Of a stretch of DNA of 11,647 nucleotides, positions 5,147 through 11,647 are shown in pieces. Below the pieces are notes generated by a model. It saw only the letters and a program-made list of their open reading frames with translations, made no database searches and was not told where the DNA came from. Position 1 is the stretch's first letter. Every line of letters begins with the position of its first letter. The position numbers were made by a program, and so were the translations under genes. Source of the DNA: an uncultured Candidatus Melainabacteria bacterium (lineage in GTDB: Bacteria > Cyanobacteriota > Vampirovibrionia > Gastranaerophilales > Gastranaerophilaceae); contig CAKVJR010000046.1 of assembly GCA_934754855.1 (NCBI GenBank), positions 1 through 11,647 of the forward strand. Direction: 5' to 3'.

Positions 5147-6541
5147 TCAACCGATGAAACGCCTTAAATTGTCACCCGTGAAAATTTCGACATTATCTTT
5201 TCCGTGAATATAAATCAAACACGAAATGACAGACTTAAATGTTGAAAAATCAGGGTATGAAAGTTTTTGCCTCAAATCTTCAATGTTATCGGACAAAAAT
5301 TCCGTCAACATCGTTTTATTCTTAAAAACAAGCGAACTAAAATAATCTAATCCCTCTTTCGTTGTAATATTTTCAAAATACAACACATCAGGTTCCTGAA
5401 ATTCGACATATCTCATTGCTTTATCAAGATTAAAGCCGATATTTTCGTTAAGTTCGGACTGTTGAACGCCTTTAAGTCTGTACTTAACAATAGATTCAAT
5501 TGTCATATAAGTTTTATTCGGATTTTTAAGTTCTTGCAAAATCGAATAAATCATGTGAGTTTTTCCGCAAAGAGAAGCACCGCAAACAGGAATAACTCCG
5601 GGGGTGTCGAGTGCTTTTCGCAACTGTTCGATTTGATTTTGCGAAAGTCCGTATTGAGATAATTTCTTCGGCGGTTTATACAACTTCATCAAAATTCTTT
5701 CGTGTTCCAAAGTCGGGAAAGCCGCAACACTGGCGGTCAATTTAATATCGTCGTCAATCGGAAATTCCAACTTACCCGCTTGAGAAATTTGAGAAACATT
5801 CGGGTCTAAATCTGACATAACTTTCAATTTAGAAACAAATGCGGCCTCAATCATTCCGGGGATTTCGCCCGTCGTAACGACATCTGATGCCGTTCTGAAC
5901 TTAACAGCCAAGCCGTTTTCACCGTGTTCAAAAATGACCTCGTGAATATCTTGCAGCATTGCCTGTTTCAAAATTGAGCGAATAAGTAATCTTGTATGCT
6001 CATCTGTCGTCAGCATGCCCGTTTTGTGGAGTTCTTCCGTCCAATCGTAAGTATCTTCGCCGTCGAGAACGGAGATTTTTCCGACTGAATCGTCTTTATA
6101 ATATTTGTCAATTGCCTGTAAAATAGAAGATTCCGACACAATTACGGGTTCAATTTCAAGTCCGATTTTTTCAAAAACCTTATCTATTGCAAAAACGTCG
6201 AAAGGGTCGCTCATTGCAACACTTAAACTATCCTCGATTTTAAACAGAGGAATCATTTTGTATTTTCTTGCCTCTGCAGCAGTGATATATTTCAAACATT
6301 TTTCATCAATACTGTAAGAACTGAGAGTTGTTGTCGGAATGTGCATTTTTGATGCAAGAAAATCGAGCAAAACTTCTTCCGTAATCAAGCCTTTGTTAAT
6401 CAAGACCTGACCGATATTTTGCTTTTGTGCCTCTGCAATTTCTTCCGATTTTTCCAAATCTTCGTATGTAATAAGTTGATCTCTTACCAAGTCATACTTT
6501 AATTTTGCAAGTGTTTTGTTGCTGACTGAATTTTTTTCCAT
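5147..6541 (-). CDS. Divergent PilB/GspE-like ATPase with N-terminal MshEN-type domain
   Basis: 464 residues, shorter than typical PilB/GspE (about 500-580). The N-terminal part is an MshEN/T2SSE_N region: repeat-like segments at 14-40 and 42-70 (IGQVLINKGLITEEVL), then KYKMIPLF (94-101), VAMSDPFD (108-115) and a final IDKYY (144-148). MshEN domains bind c-di-GMP in MshE-type ATPases, but the usual Arg of the RLG start is Asn here (QNIG, 41-44). The secretion-ATPase domain begins near 180. Walker A is kept as GASLCGKT (321-328), unlike the standard GPTGSGKT. The Asp box is TIESIVKY instead of TIEDPVEY (347-354), Walker B is EPDVLYFEN (383-391), the His box is gone, and there is no CxxC metal motif. 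It probably has little or altered ATPase activity and may act as a regulator or partner of a true PilB. It starts 1 nt after the response regulator stop. Confidence 0.82.
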   Translation of the reverse strand: MEKNSVSNKTLAKLKYDLVRDQLITYEDLEKSEEIAEAQKQNIGQVLINKGLITEEVLLDFLASKMHIPTTTLSSYSIDEKCLKYITAAEARKYKMIPLFKIEDSLSVAMSDPFDVFAIDKVFEKIGLEIEPVIVSESSILQAIDKYYKDDSVGKISVLDGEDTYDWTEELHKTGMLTTDEHTRLLIRSILKQAMLQDIHEVIFEHGENGLAVKFRTASDVVTTGEIPGMIEAAFVSKLKVMSDLDPNVSQISQAGKLEFPIDDDIKLTASVAAFPTLEHERILMKLYKPPKKLSQYGLSQNQIEQLRKALDTPGVIPVCGASLCGKTHMIYSILQELKNPNKTYMTIESIVKYRLKGVQQSELNENIGFNLDKAMRYVEFQEPDVLYFENITTKEGLDYFSSLVFKNKTMLTEFLSDNIEDLRQKLSYPDFSTFKSVISCLIYIHGKDNVEIFTGDNLRRFIG

Positions 6542-6542
6542 A

Positions 6543-6908
6543 CTAACCTAAGTAAGCCTTGACCCTTTCCATGACATAATTTATGTCGAACGGCTTTGTG
6601 ATATATTCGTTCGCACCTGTTTCTTCTCCCAATTCCTTATCGGAATCTTGAGAGCGGGCTGTGAGCATCAAAATCGGAATGTCCTTGTAACGAGCGTCAA
6701 ACTTCAACATTCTGCTCACTTTATAACCGTTTACAAAAGGCATCATAACATCAAGGATAATCAAATCAGGCATCAACTCTTTCGCCTTATTCAAACCCTG
6801 TTCGCCATCATAGGCACAATGGCATTCGTAGCCTTCCATTTCTATCATAAATTTTAAAGTTTCAACGATATCTTGTTCGTCATCTACGACCAAAACTTTT
6901 TTTGCCAT
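6543..6908 (-). CDS. Single-domain response regulator (CheY-like receiver)
   Basis: 121 residues forming one complete receiver domain with no output domain. All active residues are present: acidic pair Asp9/Asp10 (VVDDE), phospho-acceptor Asp53 (IILDVMMP), Thr83 (LMLTA) and Lys105 (ITKPF). Such proteins act by binding a partner, and the partner should be sought next door: the gene overlaps the histidine kinase stop by 1 nt (TAATG) and ends 1 nt before the PilB-like ATPase. AGAGG (6916-6920) lies 7 nt before the ATG. The obvious reading is that the kinase phosphorylates this regulator, which then acts on the PilB-like protein or a pilus/secretion motor; the last step is inference. Confidence 0.95.
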   Translation of the reverse strand: MAKKVLVVDDEQDIVETLKFMIEMEGYECHCAYDGEQGLNKAKELMPDLIILDVMMPFVNGYKVSRMLKFDARYKDIPILMLTARSQDSDKELGEETGANEYITKPFDINYVMERVKAYLG

Positions 6909-8980
6909 TATAATACCTCTTTCAATAATTTCTTCGATTTTTTGATTAATTCTTCTGAATCGCCCGCATCTTCAGGATAATTTGCCTGCGACCAATAAAT
7001 TTTCTTTCCTGCTTGCAAAACACTATCATTTTGGGCATATTCGAGCATTCTTTGGAGAATAAAATGGAACGCCTGTTTATTCATATTTATGTCATAAAAA
7101 GAATAGTAGAAACGTTCTTTTGTTTCCGTATAGAAACTTCTCGATTCAACAGTTTTCTTCAAAATATTTTCATTTTCAAGTTTTTTCACAAACTCAATCA
7201 AATAAGGTTCTTCCGACAATTTATTTTCGCAGAAAGTCAAAAGACTGAACGATTTTTTGTCCTTATTCGCATCATAAATATCATGTTTTAATTGCATTTC
7301 ATATCGTTCATCTTCCGCCAAAACAGGAATTGCAAAATAGAAATTAGACCCGTTTCCAACAACAGAATCAACCCACAAAAATCCGTTATGAGCCTCTGCA
7401 AATTTCTTTGCGATAAAAAGTCCCAACCCCGTTCCGCCAACACTTCTTGAGAGGGTTCCGTTAACCTGCTCGAATTTTTCAAAAACTTTCGGTTTATCCT
7501 CATCGGCAATCCCGGGACCGTTGTCCGCAACCGTAATCAAAACGTACTCTTCCGACAACAAAACATCTTTATTCGTCGTAAAATTCATCTCTTTCATAGA
7601 AACAGAGTCGATAAGTTTTGAAGAAACAACGATTTTACCGTCATTCGGGGTATATTTTACGGCATTTGCAATCAAATTTGTAATAACCTGACCGACTCTT
7701 GCCTTGTCAATATACAATGACGGCAACTGTTCCGCCGCCTCAAAAGACAACTGAATACGTTTTTCGTCCGCAAGATTTGACAAAGTTTGAATAATATCAT
7801 CAACAAGCGGATTGATTTTTTCAATTTTAAATTTATAGTCAAAACGACCCGATTCGGTTTTGACAGAATCAAGCCAATCCTGAACAATAGACATAACTCT
7901 TATGCAATTTCTCTCAATCATTTCGACAAAATGTTTCGCTTTTTCGGGCAAAATTGACGCAAAAGCATCACTCAACAAGATTTTGACCGCATTTTGAATT
8001 GATGTCAAAGGAGTTCTTAATTCGTGAGAAACAATCGAGAAAAACTCCGATTTTTTCTTTTCCATTTCCTCTAACTTTTTATTCTGTTCCATCATTTCCT
8101 CGTACAAAACAGCGTTTTGCAAGGGGAAAGTCGCTTGTTGAACAAGAGTTTGCAAACATCTTATATCATCATTTTTAAATTCTTTTTCCCTAAATACCTC
8201 AATAATTCCGAAAAATTTATTATTAATGTTGATTTGTTGCAGCGATGCGTCAAAATTAAAAACATTCAAGTCATACTCAATCTCTTTTCTCTTGATGTTT
8301 TTCACGACTTTGACATCTTCATTCGAGGTATAAAGTTTAAAAACATTTTTATAACTCATAATCGCACGCAATTTTATTGCCTCTTCAAGGCGAGGGCTGA
8401 TTGCGTGAACGGAATTTATAACAAGCGTTATATCGTCATGTGAGTTAAAAATCAAGGAATAGCAAAGGTTATAACTCAAACTCTTGTCGATACCGTCTGT
8501 CATAATAGATATTAAATCTGTTTTGTTTAAAGAACCCGAAAGTTCCGTTACGGTTTGGTTTAAGACATTTAGGCGGTACAAATTAGTAGAAAGTTCCGCA
8601 TTGCTCTCCGCAAGGTCGCCCAAAGATTTTTTGAGATTAAGTGCGGAATTGATAGTTGCAAGCAAAATTTCTTTGTTTAACGGCTCTGAGATGAAGAAAT
8701 GTGCGTATTTCAAATACAAATCTTTGTTATCGACTTCGTTATTTACAAGAAGAGTTGTCGAAATATTTTTATTCTGTGCGGTAAATTTAACCGCACGGCA
8801 GAAATTCACACAATCTTTAAGATTTACCGTATCAATGATAACTACGTCAGGACAATTGTCTTTTAAAAAATCGAGAAAGTCATTCTCGTCCCCAAACGAG
8901 ACTACATCAAAAGTTTTCAAGTTCTCTTCGATAACTTTCGTGCGATTTTTATTTTTCGTAAATAAAAGTATTTTAGACAT
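6908..8980 (-). CDS. Hybrid-type sensor histidine kinase: pseudo-receiver, GAF, HisKA-HATPase, GGDEF-like tail
   Basis: 690 residues from the ATG at 8980, chosen because AGAGG (8986-8990) lies 5 nt upstream; a GTG two codons earlier overlaps that site. Residues 2-116 look like a receiver with Asp50 (VVIIDTVN) but no acidic pair, and with Glu in place of the conserved Lys (ISEPLN). A linker helix leads to a GAF-like sensor (about 140-292), then a coiled coil. HisKA has SHELRTP with His319; the HATPase has NLIANAVKYTP (435-445), DNGPGIAD (486-493) and GGTGLGL (515-521), all intact, so the kinase should be active. The last 115 residues resemble a shortened GGDEF fold (tail ANYPEDAGDSEELI, 666-679), with TKERF at the signature position. 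No membrane helix is seen, so it is a cytoplasmic sensor. It heads an operon with the response regulator and the PilB-like gene. Confidence 0.9.
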   Translation of the reverse strand: MSKILLFTKNKNRTKVIEENLKTFDVVSFGDENDFLDFLKDNCPDVVIIDTVNLKDCVNFCRAVKFTAQNKNISTTLLVNNEVDNKDLYLKYAHFFISEPLNKEILLATINSALNLKKSLGDLAESNAELSTNLYRLNVLNQTVTELSGSLNKTDLISIMTDGIDKSLSYNLCYSLIFNSHDDITLVINSVHAISPRLEEAIKLRAIMSYKNVFKLYTSNEDVKVVKNIKRKEIEYDLNVFNFDASLQQININNKFFGIIEVFREKEFKNDDIRCLQTLVQQATFPLQNAVLYEEMMEQNKKLEEMEKKKSEFFSIVSHELRTPLTSIQNAVKILLSDAFASILPEKAKHFVEMIERNCIRVMSIVQDWLDSVKTESGRFDYKFKIEKINPLVDDIIQTLSNLADEKRIQLSFEAAEQLPSLYIDKARVGQVITNLIANAVKYTPNDGKIVVSSKLIDSVSMKEMNFTTNKDVLLSEEYVLITVADNGPGIADEDKPKVFEKFEQVNGTLSRSVGGTGLGLFIAKKFAEAHNGFLWVDSVVGNGSNFYFAIPVLAEDERYEMQLKHDIYDANKDKKSFSLLTFCENKLSEEPYLIEFVKKLENENILKKTVESRSFYTETKERFYYSFYDINMNKQAFHFILQRMLEYAQNDSVLQAGKKIYWSQANYPEDAGDSEELIKKSKKLLKEVL

Positions 8981-8999
8981 AGTCACCTCTTACGATGAT

Positions 9000-9008
9000 A
9001 TTTTAACA
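9000..9008 (-). promoter_or_regulatory. Extended -10 promoter (TGTTAAAAT) for the kinase operon
   Basis: On the minus strand TAAAAT (9005-9000) is preceded by TG (9008-9007), an extended -10. No clear -35 is seen at 17 nt, where GGGTAA falls inside a perfect dyad (9020-9035). The -10 ends 19 nt before the ATG at 8980. Confidence 0.45.
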
Positions 9009-9019
9009 GTTTTTTGAAA

Positions 9020-9035
9020 ATATTACCCGTAATAT
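9020..9035. promoter_or_regulatory. Perfect inverted repeat ATATTAC-CC-GTAATAT, candidate operator
   Basis: Seven-base arms with a two-base spacer cover the -35 region of the predicted kinase promoter, in the 198-nt divergent region between the kinase and ilvC. It is about 63 nt upstream of the ilvC -35, so it more likely controls the kinase operon. This is the strongest of the intergenic dyads. Confidence 0.5.
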
Positions 9036-9098
9036 ATAAAACTTAACCTTTTATAAAATTCTAAAAGTAAAAATCCTCAATACGGGCATGGATATGAA

Positions 9099-9127
9099 TT
9101 GACATCGAGATATGGTCGCAATACAAT
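9099..9127 (+). promoter_or_regulatory. Promoter TTGACA-17-TACAAT for ilvC
   Basis: A consensus -35 TTGACA (9099-9104) and -10 TACAAT (9122-9127) with exact 17-nt spacing. Transcription should start near 9134, giving a leader of about 45 nt with AAGGAG at 9166-9171. The leader is too short for a T-box or a classical leader-peptide attenuator, so amino-acid control, if any, is not of those types. Confidence 0.85.
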
Positions 9128-9178
9128 AATGACGAAAAATAGAGAATAATTCCTATTAATTCAAAAAGGAGAATAAAT

Positions 9179-10177
9179 ATGGCAAAAATTTATTACGCAA
9201 GTGATTGCAATTTAAGTTTATTAGAAGGCAAAACCGTTGCCATTATCGGTTACGGCAGCCAAGGTCATGCACACGCTCTTAACCTTCACGAAAGCGGCGT
9301 TAACGTTGTAGTAGGTCTTTATGAAGGTTCAAAATCAAGAGAAAGAGCAGAAAAAGCAGGTTTGAAAGTAATGAACGTTGCAGACGCAACAAAAGCGGCT
9401 GACGTTATTATGATGTTGATTCCTGATGAAAAACAAGCAGATGTTTACAAATCAGAAATCGCTCCGAACTTGTCAGCAGGTAAAACACTTGCATTTGCAC
9501 ACGGTTTCAATATCCACTTCAATCAAATCGTTCCTCCGGCAGACGTCGATGTAATTATGATTGCACCGAAAGGCCCCGGACACACTGTACGTTCAGAATA
9601 CGTTGCAGGCAAAGGCGTTCCTTGCTTAATCGCAGTTCACCAAAACGCTTCAGGTAAAGCACACGAAATCGGTCTTGCTTACGCAGCAGGTATCGGCGGT
9701 GCAAGAGCAGGCGTTCTTGAAACTACATTCAGACAAGAAACAGAAACAGACTTGTTCGGTGAACAAGCAGTTCTTTGCGGTGGCGTTACTGCCTTAATGC
9801 AAGCAGGTTTTGAAACATTGGTTGAAGCAGGTTATGCACCTGAAAACGCATATTTTGAATGTATCCACGAAATGAAACTTATCGTTGACTTGATTTATCA
9901 AGGCGGATTTGCAAAAATGCGTTACTCAATTTCAGACACTGCCGAATACGGCGATTATGAAATCGGCAAACGTATCATCACTGACGAAACTAAGAAAGAA
10001 ATGAAGAAAGTTCTTTCTGAAATTCAAGACGGTACATTCGCTTCAAGATGGATTACAGAAAACAAAGCAGGCGGAAGAGCACACTTCTTGGCAACAAGAA
10101 AATTGAAGGCTGAACACCAATTAGAAGCAGTCGGCAAAGAACTCCGCAAAATGTATTCTTGGAACGAAGAAAAATAG
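9179..10177 (+). CDS. ilvC: Ketol-acid reductoisomerase, class I
   Basis: 332 residues, the normal class I length. It catalyses the isomerisation and NAD(P)H-dependent reduction of acetolactate or acetohydroxybutyrate, the second step of valine, leucine and isoleucine synthesis. The Rossmann motif GYGSQGHAHALNL (24-36) is followed by the cofactor loop VGLYEGSKSR (45-54), whose serines suggest NADPH use. Catalytic His108 (AFAHGFNIH), KGPGHTVR (131-138), and the metal ligands Asp191/Glu195 (TDLFGEQ) and Glu227/Glu231 (ECIHEMK) are all present, as is SISDTAEYGDY (250-260). AAGGAG lies 7 nt before the ATG. Codons look more optimised than in its neighbours (many Lys AAA, Gln CAA and GCA), as expected for a highly expressed gene. 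No ilvB/ilvN or leu genes are near, and it has its own promoter and terminator, so it is monocistronic or nearly so. Confidence 0.98.
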   Translation: MAKIYYASDCNLSLLEGKTVAIIGYGSQGHAHALNLHESGVNVVVGLYEGSKSRERAEKAGLKVMNVADATKAADVIMMLIPDEKQADVYKSEIAPNLSAGKTLAFAHGFNIHFNQIVPPADVDVIMIAPKGPGHTVRSEYVAGKGVPCLIAVHQNASGKAHEIGLAYAAGIGGARAGVLETTFRQETETDLFGEQAVLCGGVTALMQAGFETLVEAGYAPENAYFECIHEMKLIVDLIYQGGFAKMRYSISDTAEYGDYEIGKRIITDETKKEMKKVLSEIQDGTFASRWITENKAGGRAHFLATRKLKAEHQLEAVGKELRKMYSWNEEK

Positions 10178-10200
10178 TCTGAAAAGGCTCTATTTACGAG

Positions 10201-10224
10201 AGGGACGACAATTGCCGTCCCTTT
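10201..10224 (+). terminator. Intrinsic terminator after ilvC
   Basis: A GC-rich 7-bp stem AGGGACG (10201-10207) with CGTCCCT (10216-10222), 8-nt loop, beginning 24 nt after the ilvC stop. The T tail is short (TTT, then CC), so termination may be partial and allow some readthrough into the lipoprotein gene 23 nt on, for which I see no separate promoter. Confidence 0.65.
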
Positions 10225-10246
10225 CCATTACAAGAAAGAAAAAATT

Positions 10247-11479
10247 ATGCTCAAAAGAACAGCATTAATATTGTGTACGGTTTTATTATTGACAGGTTGT
10301 ATGCCTTCGCCCATTTCAAAGAATGATATTCATTCTTCAAACAGGGCTATGATTTCACGTTCTTTATCAAACACTGGTAATACGAGCCGTTTGAACAAAA
10401 TTGTCGAAAAAGCAAGAAACGGTGAAAAAATCACCATCGCTTTTCTCAGTTCATCAGCATTTATCGAAGATGAAGGAAACAACTCGACAGTTGCAGATAC
10501 TGTTGAAAAATTGAAAGACTTTTTGGGCAAAAAATCTCAAATCGATGTTATCGAATTATGCGTAGGCGGTTCGACATCGAGATTTGGCAATATTATGCTT
10601 GAGAAAAAAATTCTGCCGAATCAACCCGACATCGTTATTGTTGACTATGCAGTTTTTGACAAACACGAACAAGAAGAACGGGAAGCGTTTGAAACCATTA
10701 TAAGGACTTGTATTGAGCAGGAAAACGAACCGCAAGTTATCGTTTTTCTCAACTCAAAATCCGACAGCAACGCAAAACAAGATTTTATGGAACAAATCGC
10801 AAGATATTACAACTTGCCGATAATCAATGCGGCAAATGCATTGTTGCCTGAAATTTCTTCGGGAAGAATGAAAAAAGAAGAAATTTTCATTGACTCGATA
10901 AACTACACCGATAAAGGCAGAGATACAATTGCCACTTGCATTTTGAACTATTTTAAATCCGCATTAAAAATCCACGACTCGCAATATATTTTGCCGATTC
11001 CGATGTACCCCAACTCTGTTGACAAAGATATCAAACTTATTGATGCGGTCAATATTCACGCAAACAATGACGGCTCATTTGTTCGAGAAAAAAATGACAA
11101 TGAATTTTTCAAAACAAAAATAAAATACTTGCCGAATACTCAAAATATGCCGTTTGAATTTTCCCTCGGAGCAAATGATATCTATCTTATTGCCCCGACA
11201 AGCAAACTAAGAAATGAAATTGCGGAAATATTTATTGACGGAGAAAAGAAAACGGAAATTAACACAAACGGCGACACTTTGTTTGACGTTCCGCAATCTT
11301 TCAAAATCTATTCGAGCAACAACATTGATTCCGTCAAAATTGAAATTAAAGTAAAAGAAATATCCGAAAATGCGGAAAAGCAAGAAAATCCCGAAGAAAA
11401 TGACGTAATTATCCCCGCTCCGAAAAAAGATTTCGAGTTTTGGGGCATTGCTTACGACATAAAAAAACAAAAACAGTAA
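10247..11479 (+). CDS. SGNH-hydrolase-like lipoprotein with degenerate active site
   Basis: 410 residues. The N-terminus is a lipoprotein signal with lipobox LLTGC (lipidated Cys18), so it is membrane-anchored on the outer side. Residues 60-240 follow the SGNH/GDSL pattern: strand ITIAFLSSSAF (62-72, where family members have FLGGSIT), block II CVGGSTSRFG (105-114), PDIVIVDYAVFD (127-138, usually PDFVIVEFxVND), and FIDSINYTDKG (214-224, usually DxLHPNDAG). Thus Ser70 and Asp216 may remain, but the block III Asn is Phe137 and the catalytic His is Asn219. The C-terminal third (about 250-370) is probably a beta-sandwich, followed by a charged, Glu/Pro-rich tail. It may be a carbohydrate-binding relative of acetylesterases rather than an enzyme. 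Only a weak AAGAAAG ribosome site precedes the ATG. Confidence 0.78.
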   Translation: MLKRTALILCTVLLLTGCMPSPISKNDIHSSNRAMISRSLSNTGNTSRLNKIVEKARNGEKITIAFLSSSAFIEDEGNNSTVADTVEKLKDFLGKKSQIDVIELCVGGSTSRFGNIMLEKKILPNQPDIVIVDYAVFDKHEQEEREAFETIIRTCIEQENEPQVIVFLNSKSDSNAKQDFMEQIARYYNLPIINAANALLPEISSGRMKKEEIFIDSINYTDKGRDTIATCILNYFKSALKIHDSQYILPIPMYPNSVDKDIKLIDAVNIHANNDGSFVREKNDNEFFKTKIKYLPNTQNMPFEFSLGANDIYLIAPTSKLRNEIAEIFIDGEKKTEINTNGDTLFDVPQSFKIYSSNNIDSVKIEIKVKEISENAEKQENPEENDVIIPAPKKDFEFWGIAYDIKKQKQ

Positions 11480-11524
11480 ACTTTTTTGACCGAAAATCGT
11501 TTAACTTGATGTAACGGAGAAAAA

Positions 11525-11647
11525 ATGAAAAAGATTTTATTAACAACAACGATATTATTAGCAGGATTAATGGCTTACGCCGCAGAGCACCCGATGGATA
11601 TGATGTTCAAGACTTGGATAGGAACATCAATAAAATCTGCAATCAAG
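11525..11647 (+). CDS. Exported protein, N-terminal part only
   Basis: 41 codons from the ATG at 11525, running off the right edge. The start is supported by GGAG (11516-11519), 5 nt upstream. A clear Sec signal peptide is seen: MKK, a hydrophobic core (4-17) and probable cleavage after AYA (17-19) before AEHPMD. The mature part begins with a Met-rich segment, HPMDMMFKTWIG. There is too little to assign a family. It starts 45 nt after the SGNH-like lipoprotein with no terminator between, so the two may be co-transcribed. Confidence 0.75.
   Translation, partial: MKKILLTTTILLAGLMAYAAEHPMDMMFKTWIGTSIKSAIK

Noticed and set aside
8117..8443. 108-codon plus-strand frame opposite the kinase GAF region
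   Set aside because: Phe/Ile/Asn-rich shadow of the kinase coding sequence with no independent support.
8484..9017. 177-codon plus-strand frame opposite the start of the kinase
   Set aside because: Antisense to the receiver-like and GAF regions of a clear kinase gene, no family motifs, Ser/Phe-rich composition typical of a shadow frame.
9128..9178. T-box, attenuator or leader peptide ahead of ilvC
   Set aside because: The predicted leader is only about 45 nt, holds no stable hairpin and no branched-chain-codon leader peptide.
1..11647. CRISPR array, insertion sequence, prophage or tRNA/rRNA
   Set aside because: No direct-repeat array, transposase or integrase motif, inverted terminal repeats or tRNA-like cloverleaf was noticed on reading.

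Overview
The window is AT-rich, gene-dense DNA from a bacterium with an envelope of Gram-negative type: it has Sec signal peptides, a lipoprotein and YidD. The best guess is a member of the non-photosynthetic Cyanobacteria (Vampirovibrionia/Melainabacteria, perhaps a gut Gastranaerophilales). The main hint is IlvC, whose cofactor loop reads GLYxGSKS, which I remember as typical of cyanobacterial enzymes. This is an inference from pattern and composition, not a database match. Nothing looks like a phage, insertion sequence, CRISPR array, tRNA or rRNA, and no gene-free stretch exceeds about 200 bases.

Layout. Positions 1-276 (minus) hold the N-terminal part of a YjbQ-family protein, divergent from a half-size EamA membrane protein (373-786, plus). 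A plus-strand operon follows with its own promoter: a DUF815-type AAA+ ATPase (896-2158), a GtrA-family membrane protein (2166-2651) and a small three-helix membrane protein (2644-2949). A strong hairpin at 2994-3023 separates it from a long minus-strand run. In order of transcription that run is a multidomain histidine kinase (8980-6908), a single-domain response regulator (6908-6543), a divergent PilB/GspE-like ATPase (6541-5147), an exported M48-like protein without zinc ligands (5062-4388), an exported beta-rich protein (4385-3867), yidD (3857-3648) and rplI (3544-3044). Divergent from the kinase are ilvC (9179-10177), with a textbook promoter and terminator, an SGNH-hydrolase-like lipoprotein (10247-11479) and the start of another exported protein (11525 to the right edge).

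The most interesting block is the kinase/regulator/PilB-like operon. Its genes overlap or nearly touch. The kinase carries a pseudo-receiver at its N-terminus and what looks like a degenerate GGDEF-fold tail at its C-terminus. The PilB-like protein carries an MshEN-type N-terminal domain, a fold known to bind c-di-GMP in other proteins, in front of an ATPase domain that lost its His box and Cys4 motif. This may be a signalling module built on remodelled c-di-GMP and secretion-ATPase domains. Two other proteins also look like enzymes that lost catalytic residues: the M48-like protein and the SGNH-like lipoprotein. Several promoters sit only 19-21 nt from the start codon, and three intergenic regions contain a perfect 6-2-6 inverted repeat near a promoter.
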